From Pyropia haitanensis (Eukaryota; Rhodophyta; Bangiophyceae; Bangiales; Bangiaceae): a stretch of DNA of 64,000 nucleotides. The position numbers and the translations under genes are program-made. The notes below the pieces were generated by a model. The model was given only the letters and a program-made list of their open reading frames with translations, did no database searches and was not told where the DNA came from. Below, in pieces: positions 13,121 to 22,700 of this stretch. Each line of letters starts with the position of its first letter. The first letter of the stretch is position 1. The stretch lies in NCBI GenBank assembly GCA_008729055.1, contig SDUX01000007.1:2741712-2805711 (forward strand), read 5' to 3'.

Positions 13121-13154
13121 GGACGGTGTGAGGGCGGAAATTTTGGCACCGTCC
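13121..13154 (+). other. Hairpin-forming inverted repeat in part D
   Basis: GGACGGTG at 13,121-13,128 is perfectly complementary to CACCGTCC at 13,147-13,154, with an 18-base loop. The stem extends imperfectly outward with a T.G wobble, a one-base bulge and three more pairs. The same hairpin recurs in every intact copy, for example 33-66 in the first. It lacks a terminal U-run, so it is not a bacterial-type terminator. It could be a cruciform or RNA-folding element, or chance. Confidence 0.6.
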
Positions 13155-13178
13155 GTCGCACCTGGCTGTCGGGACCCC

Positions 13179-13214
13179 CACGTGCCGAAAACCATCCCAC
13201 AAACTTGACACGTG
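13179..13214 (+). other. Pair of CACGTG palindromes 30 bp apart
   Basis: CACGTG occurs at 13,179-13,184 and at 13,209-13,214, exactly 30 bp apart, close to three helical turns, so both would face the same side of the DNA. CACGTG is the E-box/G-box core bound by bHLH and bZIP factors in eukaryotes (established knowledge). Binding here is unproven. The pair is repeated in every intact monomer. Confidence 0.5.
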
Positions 13215-13271
13215 GACACCGGCGCTCCACAAAACACTCGTTGCATCCAACGGACGCGCCAACAACCGGGT

Positions 13272-13443
13272 CGGCCAACCACCCCATGCACGACCGTGCG
13301 GGTGGAACGTCGGACATCGAGCGGGCGGATGTATGGCTGGAATAAAGGATGCGAGCCAATTCGGCCGCCGGATCGCGTGCAGCATTGCTGTACACGCAAA
13401 AGTGGGCAAAAGTGGGCAAATGTAGGCAAAAGTGGGTAAGAAG
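13272..13443 (+). repeat. 172-bp subunit A of the internal duplication
   Basis: Subunit A runs from CGGCCAACCACC to the GTAAGAAG that precedes B. It aligns to B without a gap. In the first monomer I counted 16 differences in 172 positions, about 91% identity. Its tail holds four 10-bp units, but the third reads CAAATGTAGG, so one GGG run is lost. A alone carries an AATAAA (13,341-13,346). A stays distinct from B in nearly all copies; the exception is a chimera near 60.0 kb. Confidence 0.93.
13341..13346 (+). other. AATAAA hexamer in subunit A
   Basis: AATAAA lies in GGAATAAAGG; the matching place in B reads AACAAA. It equals the canonical eukaryotic polyadenylation signal and recurs once per intact monomer. 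With no gene upstream it may be fortuitous. If the plus strand is transcribed it could set 3' ends. Confidence 0.25.
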
Positions 13444-13615
13444 CGGCCAACCACCTCATGCACGACCATGCGGGTCGAACCGAGGACGTCGAGCGGGCGG
13501 ATCTATGGCTGGAACAAAGTATGCGAGCCAATTCGGCAGCCGGATCGTGCGCAGCATTGGTGTACACGCAAAAGTGGGCAAAAGTGGGCAAAAGTGGGCA
13601 AAAGTGGGTAGGAAG
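13444..13615 (+). repeat. 172-bp subunit B of the internal duplication
   Basis: Subunit B is the second copy of the 172-bp unit, abutting A. It differs from A mainly in a cluster of substitutions around its bases 25-45 and in its 10-bp tail, where all four units are intact CAAAAGTGGG. It carries GACGTC, which A lacks (A has GACATC); I see that site only once per core monomer. Most point variation between monomers falls in B: in CTCATGCACGACCATGCGGG, in GGGTCGAACC and in TTCGGCAGCC. The core allele of the last is GGCAGCC; GGCCGCC and GGCGCC occur only in the left block. Confidence 0.93.
13569..13608 (+). repeat. Four-unit 10-bp minisatellite with G-quadruplex motif and phased A-tracts
   Basis: Four exact units of CAAAAGTGGG lie in B. 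The GGG runs at 13,576, 13,586, 13,596 and 13,606 are separated by 7-base loops, fitting the usual G3+N1-7 quadruplex definition at its longest loop length. The AAAA tracts recur every 10 bp, the spacing that makes A-tract bends add up. Further GGG runs continue downstream with 8-base loops. The block recurs in every intact monomer (481-520 in the first). Confidence 0.85.
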
Positions 13616-13777
13616 TGGGTAAGAAGTGGGCAAACAGTGGGCAAAAAGTGGGCAATTTTGGGACCGAAATGGACAATTGGGGGCAAGAAGTTTCCAAAAC
13701 TGCAAAGAAAATGGACGTGAAAGTGGCCAGAAAGTGGTCCAACAGTGGCCAGAAAAGGCGCCGCGCCACCCACACTG
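13616..13777 (+). repeat. Monomer part C: purine-rich decayed short repeat, then GC-rich end
   Basis: The first half continues the short repeat in decayed form, with GTGGGCAAA-like units at 11-bp spacing, then a TTTTGGGACC and a run of five G. The middle has paired GTGGCCAG motifs around AAGTGGTCCAAC. The corresponding stretch of the first monomer (481-660, which includes the B tail) is 73% purine on the plus strand by hand count. The segment ends in GGCGCCGCGCCACCC, leading into D. It looks like an older expansion of the 10-bp unit that has diverged (inference). Confidence 0.8.
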
Positions 13778-16700
13778 TCCACTGCGCGTCCCGCTGGTCA
13801 CACTGGCGTGGACGGTGTGAGGGCGGAAATTTTGGCACCGTCCGTCGCACCTGGCTGTCGGGACCCCCACGTGCCGAAAACCATCCCACAAACTTGACAC
13901 GTGGACACCGGCGCTCCACAAAACACTCGTTGCATCCAACGGACGCGCCAACAACCGGGTCGGCCAACCACCCCATGCACGACCGTGCGGGTGGAACGTC
14001 GGACATCGAGCGGGCGGATGTATGGCTGGAATAAAGGATGCGAGCCAATTCGGCCGCCGGATCGCGTGCAGCATTGCTGTACACGCAAAAGTGGGCAAAA
14101 GTGGGCAAATGTAGGCAAAAGTGGGTAAGAAGCGGCCAACCACCTCATGCACGACCATGCGGGTCGAACCGAGGACGTCGAGCGGGCGGATCTATGGCTG
14201 GAACAAAGTATGCGAGCCAATTCGGCAGCCGGATCGTGCGCAGCATTGGTGTACACGCAAAAGTGGGCAAAAGTGGGCAAAAGTGGGCAAAAGTGGGTAG
14301 GAAGTGGGTAAGAAGTGGGCAAACAGTGGGCAAAAAGTGGGCAATTTTGGGACCGAAATGGACAATTGGGGGCAAGAAGTTTCCAAAACTGCAAAGAAAA
14401 TGGACGTGAAAGTGGCCAGAAAGTGGTCCAACAGTGGCCAGAAAAGGCGCCGCGCCACCCACACTGTCCACTGCGCGTCCCGCTGGTCACACTGGCGTGG
14501 ACGGTGTGAGGGCGGAAATTTTGGCACCGTCCGTCGCACCTGGCTGTCGGGACCCCCACGTGCCGAAAACCATCCCACAAACTTGACACGTGGACACCGG
14601 CGCTCCACAAAACACTCGTTGCATCCAACGGACGCGCCAACAACCGGGTCGGCCAACCACCCCATGCACGACCGTGCGGGTGGAACGTCGGACATCGAGC
14701 GGGCGGATGTATGGCTGGAATAAAGGATGCGAGCCAATTCGGCCGCCGGATCGCGTGCAGCATTGCTGTACACGCAAAAGTGGGCAAAAGTGGGCAAATG
14801 TAGGCAAAAGTGGGTAAGAAGCGGCCAACCACCTCATGCACGACCATGCGGGTCGAACCGAGGACGTCGAGCGGGCGGATCTATGGCTGGAACAAAGTAT
14901 GCGAGCCAATTCGGCAGCCGGATCGTGCGCAGCATTGGTGTACACGCAAAAGTGGGCAAAAGTGGGCAAAAGTGGGCAAAAGTGGGTAGGAAGTGGGTAA
15001 GAAGTGGGCAAACAGTGGGCAAAAAGTGGGCAATTTTGGGACCGAAATGGACAATTGGGGGCAAGAAGTTTCCAAAACTGCAAAGAAAATGGACGTGAAA
15101 GTGGCCAGAAAGTGGTCCAACAGTGGCCAGAAAAGGCGCCGCGCCACCCACACTGTCCACTGCGCGTCCCGCTGGTCACACTGGCGTGGACGGTGTGAGG
15201 GCGGAAATTTTGGCACCGTCCGTCGCACCTGGCTGTCGGGACCCCCACGTGCCGAAAACCATCCCACAAACTTGACACGTGGACACCGGCGCTCCACAAA
15301 ACACTCGTTGCATCCAACGGACGCGCCAACAACCGGGTCGGCCAACCACCCCATGCACGACCGTGCGGGTGGAACGTCGGACATCGAGCGGGCGGATGTA
15401 TGGCTGGAATAAAGGATGCGAGCCAATTCGGCCGCCGGATCGCGTGCAGCATTGCTGTACACGCAAAAGTGGGCAAAAGTGGGCAAATGTAGGCAAAAGT
15501 GGGTAAGAAGCGGCCAACCACCTCATGCACGACCATGCGGGTCGAACCGAGGACGTCGAGCGGGCGGATCTATGGCTGGAACAAAGTATGCGAGCCAATT
15601 CGGCAGCCGGATCGTGCGCAGCATTGGTGTACACGCAAAAGTGGGCAAAAGTGGGCAAAAGTGGGCAAAAGTGGGTAGGAAGTGGGTAAGAAGTGGGCAA
15701 ACAGTGGGCAAAAAGTGGGCAATTTTGGGACCGAAATGGACAATTGGGGGCAAGAAGTTTCCAAAACTGCAAAGAAAATGGACGTGAAAGTGGCCAGAAA
15801 GTGGTCCAACAGTGGCCAGAAAAGGCGCCGCGCCACCCACACTGTCCACTGCGCGTCCCGCTGGTCACACTGGCGTGGACGGTGTGAGGGCGGAAATTTT
15901 GGCACCGTCCGTCGCACCTGGCTGTCGGGACCCCCACGTGCCGAAAACCATCCCACAAACTTGACACGTGGACACCGGCGCTCCACAAAACACTCGTTGC
16001 ATCCAACGGACGCGCCAACAACCGGGTCGGCCAACCACCCCATGCACGACCGTGCGGGTGGAACGTCGGACATCGAGCGGGCGGATGTATGGCTGGAATA
16101 AAGGATGCGAGCCAATTCGGCCGCCGGATCGCGTGCAGCATTGCTGTACACGCAAAAGTGGGCAAAAGTGGGCAAATGTAGGCAAAAGTGGGTAAGAAGC
16201 GGCCAACCACCTCATGCACGACCATGCGGGTCGAACCGAGGACGTCGAGCGGGCGGATCTATGGCTGGAACAAAGTATGCGAGCCAATTCGGCAGCCGGA
16301 TCGTGCGCAGCATTGGTGTACACGCAAAAGTGGGCAAAAGTGGGCAAAAGTGGGCAAAAGTGGGTAGGAAGTGGGTAAGAAGTGGGCAAACAGTGGGCAA
16401 AAAGTGGGCAATTTTGGGACCGAAATGGACAATTGGGGGCAAGAAGTTTCCAAAACTGCAAAGAAAATGGACGTGAAAGTGGCCAGAAAGTGGTCCAACA
16501 GTGGCCAGAAAAGGCGCCGCGCCACCCACACTGTCCACTGCGCGTCCCGCTGGTCACACTGGCGTGGACGGTGTGAGGGCGGAAATTTTGGCACCGTCCG
16601 TCGCACCTGGCTGTCGGGACCCCCACGTGCCGAAAACCATCCCACAAACTTGACACGTGGACACCGGCGCTCCACAAAACACTCGTTGCATCCAACGGAC

Positions 16701-18600
16701 GCGCCAACAACCGGGTCGGCCAACCACCCCATGCACGACCGTGCGGGTGGAACGTCGGACATCGAGCGGGCGGATGTATGGCTGGAATAAAGGATGCGAG
16801 CCAATTCGGCCGCCGGATCGCGTGCAGCATTGCTGTACACGCAAAAGTGGGCAAAAGTGGGCAAATGTAGGCAAAAGTGGGTAAGAAGCGGCCAACCACC
16901 TCATGCACGACCATGCGGGTCGAACCGAGGACGTCGAGCGGGCGGATCTATGGCTGGAACAAAGTATGCGAGCCAATTCGGCAGCCGGATCGTGCGCAGC
17001 ATTGGTGTACACGCAAAAGTGGGCAAAAGTGGGCAAAAGTGGGCAAAAGTGGGTAGGAAGTGGGTAAGAAGTGGGCAAACAGTGGGCAAAAAGTGGGCAA
17101 TTTTGGGACCGAAATGGACAATTGGGGGCAAGAAGTTTCCAAAACTGCAAAGAAAATGGACGTGAAAGTGGCCAGAAAGTGGTCCAACAGTGGCCAGAAA
17201 AGGCGCCGCGCCACCCACACTGTCCACTGCGCGTCCCGCTGGTCACACTGGCGTGGACGGTGTGAGGGCGGAAATTTTGGCACCGTCCGTCGCACCTGGC
17301 TGTCGGGACCCCCACGTGCCGAAAACCATCCCACAAACTTGACACGTGGACACCGGCGCTCCACAAAACACTCGTTGCATCCAACGGACGCGCCAACAAC
17401 CGGGTCGGCCAACCACCCCATGCACGACCGTGCGGGTGGAACGTCGGACATCGAGCGGGCGGATGTATGGCTGGAATAAAGGATGCGAGCCAATTCGGCC
17501 GCCGGATCGCGTGCAGCATTGCTGTACACGCAAAAGTGGGCAAAAGTGGGCAAATGTAGGCAAAAGTGGGTAAGAAGCGGCCAACCACCTCATGCACGAC
17601 CATGCGGGTCGAACCGAGGACGTCGAGCGGGCGGATCTATGGCTGGAACAAAGTATGCGAGCCAATTCGGCAGCCGGATCGTGCGCAGCATTGGTGTACA
17701 CGCAAAAGTGGGCAAAAGTGGGCAAAAGTGGGCAAAAGTGGGTAGGAAGTGGGTAAGAAGTGGGCAAACAGTGGGCAAAAAGTGGGCAATTTTGGGACCG
17801 AAATGGACAATTGGGGGCAAGAAGTTTCCAAAACTGCAAAGAAAATGGACGTGAAAGTGGCCAGAAAGTGGTCCAACAGTGGCCAGAAAAGGCGCCGCGC
17901 CACCCACACTGTCCACTGCGCGTCCCGCTGGTCACACTGGCGTGGACGGTGTGAGGGCGGAAATTTTGGCACCGTCCGTCGCACCTGGCTGTCGGGACCC
18001 CCACGTGCCGAAAACCATCCCACAAACTTGACACGTGGACACCGGCGCTCCACAAAACACTCGTTGCATCCAACGGACGCGCCAACAACCGGGTCGGCCA
18101 ACCACCCCATGCACGACCGTGCGGGTGGAACGTCGGACATCGAGCGGGCGGATGTATGGCTGGAATAAAGGATGCGAGCCAATTCGGCCGCCGGATCGCG
18201 TGCAGCATTGCTGTACACGCAAAAGTGGGCAAAAGTGGGCAAATGTAGGCAAAAGTGGGTAAGAAGCGGCCAACCACCTCATGCACGACCATGCGGGTCG
18301 AACCGAGGACGTCGAGCGGGCGGATCTATGGCTGGAACAAAGTATGCGAGCCAATTCGGCAGCCGGATCGTGCGCAGCATTGGTGTACACGCAAAAGTGG
18401 GCAAAAGTGGGCAAAAGTGGGCAAAAGTGGGTAGGAAGTGGGTAAGAAGTGGGCAAACAGTGGGCAAAAAGTGGGCAATTTTGGGACCGAAATGGACAAT
18501 TGGGGGCAAGAAGTTTCCAAAACTGCAAAGAAAATGGACGTGAAAGTGGCCAGAAAGTGGTCCAACAGTGGCCAGAAAAGGCGCCGCGCCACCCACACTG

Positions 18601-19746
18601 TCCACTGCGCGTCCCGCTGGTCACACTGGCGTGGACGGTGTGAGGGCGGAAATTTTGGCACCGTCCGTCGCACCTGGCTGTCGGGACCCCCACGTGCCGA
18701 AACATCCCACAAACTTGACACGTGGACACCGGCGCTCCACAAAACACTCGTTGCATCCAACGGACGCGCCAACACCGGGTCGGCCAACCACCCCATGCAC
18801 GACGTGCGGGTGAACGTCGGACATCGAGCGGGCGGATGTATGGCTGGAATAAAGATGCGAGCCAATTCGGCCGCCGGATCGCGTGCAGCATTGCTGTACA
18901 CGCAAAATGGGCAAAAGTGGGCAAATGTGTAGGCAAAATAAAGGGGACGGAACGTGAGGAAGTGGAAAAGTGGGCCAACCCAGTGGCCAGTCCAAAAAGT
19001 GGGACAAGTGGTAGGAGTAGGGCAGGGGCAAGTGGCAATTGGGACGTGGATGGGGCGAAGTTTCCATGGAGAATGGACGTGGGGGGAAAGGGCAACTGCG
19101 GGGGAACCTGCGCGTCGGGCACCTGGGGGCGGGGGGGGTGCAGGTCGGGGTCGGACCCCAGTGCCGAAAACCATCCCAAACGACAGAACCGGCGCTCCAC
19201 AAAACACTCGTTGCATCCAACGGACGCGCCAACAACCGGTCGGCCAACCACCCCATGCACGACCGTGCGGGTGGAACGTCGGACATCGAGCGGGCGGATG
19301 TATGGCTGGAATAAAGGATGCGAGCCAATTCGGCCGCCGGATCGCGTGCAGCATTGCTGTACACGCAAAAGTGGGCAAAAGTGGGCAAATGTAGGCAAAA
19401 GTGGGTAAGAAGCGGCCAACCACCTCATGCACGACCATGCGGGTCGAACCGAGGACGTCGAGCGGGCGGATCTATGGCTGGAACAAAGTATGCGAGCCAA
19501 TTCGGCAGCCGGATCGTGCGCAGCATTGGTGTACACGCAAAAGTGGGCAAAAGTGGGCAAAAGTGGGCAAAAGTGGGTAGGAAGTGGGTAAGAAGTGGGC
19601 AAACAGTGGGCAAAAAGTGGGCAATTTTGGGACCGAAATGGACAATTGGGGGCAAGAAGTTTCCAAAACTGCAAAGAAAATGGACGTGAAAGTGGCCAGA
19701 AAGTGGTCCAACAGTGGCCAGAAAAGGCGCCGCGCCACCCACACTG
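18601..19746 (+). repeat. Degenerate shortened monomer M28 plus M29
   Basis: This 1,146-bp stretch holds two monomers, about 232 bp short of the expected 1,378. From about 18,700, single bases drop out (GAAACATCC for GAAAACCATCC, CAACACCGG for CAACAACCGG, ATAAAGATG for ATAAAGGATG). After subunit A, at about 18,935, B is essentially missing, and a G-rich, only loosely alignable version of C follows, including eight consecutive G at 19,131. Normal sequence resumes by about 19,240. The length is a multiple of three, so one minus-strand reading frame runs across it. It is either a decayed monomer or low-quality consensus. Confidence 0.85.
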
Positions 19747-22700
19747 TCCACTGCGCGTCCCGCTGGTCACACTGGCGTGGACGGTGTGAGGGCGGAAATT
19801 TTGGCACCGTCCGTCGCACCTGGCTGTCGGGACCCCCACGTGCCGAAAACCATCCCACAAACTTGACACGTGGACACCGGCGCTCCACAAAACACTCGTT
19901 GCATCCAACGGACGCGCCAACAACCGGGTCGGCCAACCACCCCATGCACGACCGTGCGGGTGGAACGTCGGACATCGAGCGGGCGGATGTATGGCTGGAA
20001 TAAAGGATGCGAGCCAATTCGGCCGCCGGATCGCGTGCAGCATTGCTGTACACGCAAAAGTGGGCAAAAGTGGGCAAATGTAGGCAAAAGTGGGTAAGAA
20101 GCGGCCAACCACCTCATGCACGACCATGCGGGTCGAACCGAGGACGTCGAGCGGGCGGATCTATGGCTGGAACAAAGTATGCGAGCCAATTCGGCAGCCG
20201 GATCGTGCGCAGCATTGGTGTACACGCAAAAGTGGGCAAAAGTGGGCAAAAGTGGGCAAAAGTGGGTAGGAAGTGGGTAAGAAGTGGGCAAACAGTGGGC
20301 AAAAAGTGGGCAATTTTGGGACCGAAATGGACAATTGGGGGCAAGAAGTTTCCAAAACTGCAAAGAAAATGGACGTGAAAGTGGCCAGAAAGTGGTCCAA
20401 CAGTGGCCAGAAAAGGCGCCGCGCCACCCACACTGTCCACTGCGCGTCCCGCTGGTCACACTGGCGTGGACGGTGTGAGGGCGGAAATTTTGGCACCGTC
20501 CGTCGCACCTGGCTGTCGGGACCCCCACGTGCCGAAAACCATCCCACAAACTTGACACGTGGACACCGGCGCTCCACAAAACACTCGTTGCATCCAACGG
20601 ACGCGCCAACAACCGGGTCGGCCAACCACCCCATGCACGACCGTGCGGGTGGAACGTCGGACATCGAGCGGGCGGATGTATGGCTGGAATAAAGGATGCG
20701 AGCCAATTCGGCCGCCGGATCGCGTGCAGCATTGCTGTACACGCAAAAGTGGGCAAAAGTGGGCAAATGTAGGCAAAAGTGGGTAAGAAGCGGCCAACCA
20801 CCTCATGCACGACCATGCGGGTCGAACCGAGGACGTCGAGCGGGCGGATCTATGGCTGGAACAAAGTATGCGAGCCAATTCGGCAGCCGGATCGTGCGCA
20901 GCATTGGTGTACACGCAAAAGTGGGCAAAAGTGGGCAAAAGTGGGCAAAAGTGGGTAGGAAGTGGGTAAGAAGTGGGCAAACAGTGGGCAAAAAGTGGGC
21001 AATTTTGGGACCGAAATGGACAATTGGGGGCAAGAAGTTTCCAAAACTGCAAAGAAAATGGACGTGAAAGTGGCCAGAAAGTGGTCCAACAGTGGCCAGA
21101 AAAGGCGCCGCGCCACCCACACTGTCCACTGCGCGTCCCGCTGGTCACACTGGCGTGGACGGTGTGAGGGCGGAAATTTTGGCACCGTCCGTCGCACCTG
21201 GCTGTCGGGACCCCCACGTGCCGAAAACCATCCCACAAACTTGACACGTGGACACCGGCGCTCCACAAAACACTCGTTGCATCCAACGGACGCGCCAACA
21301 ACCGGGTCGGCCAACCACCCCATGCACGACCGTGCGGGTGGAACGTCGGACATCGAGCGGGCGGATGTATGGCTGGAATAAAGGATGCGAGCCAATTCGG
21401 CCGCCGGATCGCGTGCAGCATTGCTGTACACGCAAAAGTGGGCAAAAGTGGGCAAATGTAGGCAAAAGTGGGTAAGAAGCGGCCAACCACCTCATGCACG
21501 ACCATGCGGGTCGAACCGAGGACGTCGAGCGGGCGGATCTATGGCTGGAACAAAGTATGCGAGCCAATTCGGCAGCCGGATCGTGCGCAGCATTGGTGTA
21601 CACGCAAAAGTGGGCAAAAGTGGGCAAAAGTGGGCAAAAGTGGGTAGGAAGTGGGTAAGAAGTGGGCAAACAGTGGGCAAAAAGTGGGCAATTTTGGGAC
21701 CGAAATGGACAATTGGGGGCAAGAAGTTTCCAAAACTGCAAAGAAAATGGACGTGAAAGTGGCCAGAAAGTGGTCCAACAGTGGCCAGAAAAGGCGCCGC
21801 GCCACCCACACTGTCCACTGCGCGTCCCGCTGGTCACACTGGCGTGGACGGTGTGAGGGCGGAAATTTTGGCACCGTCCGTCGCACCTGGCTGTCGGGAC
21901 CCCCACGTGCCGAAAACCATCCCACAAACTTGACACGTGGACACCGGCGCTCCACAAAACACTCGTTGCATCCAACGGACGCGCCAACAACCGGGTCGGC
22001 CAACCACCCCATGCACGACCGTGCGGGTGGAACGTCGGACATCGAGCGGGCGGATGTATGGCTGGAATAAAGGATGCGAGCCAATTCGGCCGCCGGATCG
22101 CGTGCAGCATTGCTGTACACGCAAAAGTGGGCAAAAGTGGGCAAATGTAGGCAAAAGTGGGTAAGAAGCGGCCAACCACCTCATGCACGACCATGCGGGT
22201 CGAACCGAGGACGTCGAGCGGGCGGATCTATGGCTGGAACAAAGTATGCGAGCCAATTCGGCAGCCGGATCGTGCGCAGCATTGGTGTACACGCAAAAGT
22301 GGGCAAAAGTGGGCAAAAGTGGGCAAAAGTGGGTAGGAAGTGGGTAAGAAGTGGGCAAACAGTGGGCAAAAAGTGGGCAATTTTGGGACCGAAATGGACA
22401 ATTGGGGGCAAGAAGTTTCCAAAACTGCAAAGAAAATGGACGTGAAAGTGGCCAGAAAGTGGTCCAACAGTGGCCAGAAAAGGCGCCGCGCCACCCACAC
22501 TGTCCACTGCGCGTCCCGCTGGTCACACTGGCGTGGACGGTGTGAGGGCGGAAATTTTGGCACCGTCCGTCGCACCTGGCTGTCGGGACCCCCACGTGCC
22601 GAAAACCATCCCACAAACTTGACACGTGGACACCGGCGCTCCACAAAACACTCGTTGCATCCAACGGACGCGCCAACAACCGGGTCGGCCAACCACCCCA

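Larger units (their letters stand above)
13089..13271 (+). repeat. Monomer part D: GC-rich 183-bp segment
   Basis: This is the most GC-rich part of the monomer and has no short-period repetition. It carries an inverted repeat (13,121-13,128 with 13,147-13,154), two CACGTG palindromes (13,179 and 13,209) and a run of five C just before the first palindrome. A second inverted pair, GTCCAC (starting one base before this segment) with GTGGAC (13,119-13,124), overlaps the left arm of the first hairpin, so the two stems could not form together. No similarity to A or B was seen. Function unknown. Confidence 0.8.
13089..13777 (+). repeat. Representative core monomer (M20), 689 bp, parts D-A-B-C
   Basis: This copy stands for the core consensus. 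D is 13,089-13,271, A is 13,272-13,443, B is 13,444-13,615 and C is 13,616-13,777. A and B are a direct 172-bp duplication; D and the second half of C show no clear similarity to them. Hand counts on the first copy (1-689) give 57.8% GC, few T (100 of 689) and about 56 CpG. Minus-strand stop triplets (TTA, CTA or TCA read on the plus strand) occur three times per monomer, and plus-strand stops eight times. The phase is arbitrary, since no array edge shows a natural start. The orientation given is that of the plus strand. Confidence 0.95.
8266..18600 (+). repeat. Core block 1, monomers M13-M27 (15 copies)
   Basis: Fifteen consecutive copies are each exactly 689 bp, starting at 8,266 and every 689 bp to 17,912. 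I see no difference between them at the sites that vary elsewhere. They define the core consensus: CATGCACGACCATGC, GGGTCGAACC, GGCAGCC and GGGACCGAAA. Nothing other than repeat is present. Confidence 0.93.

Noticed and set aside
17932..20127. A 731-codon minus-strand open frame, and shorter ones of about 350 codons recurring every 689 bp, rich in PLLPTFAHFC-like strings
   Set aside because: Overlapping frames are open on both strands, the monomer length is not a multiple of three, and conservation is equal at all nucleotide positions. The 731-codon case exists only because the 1,146-bp irregular unit restores phase. No recognisable domain.
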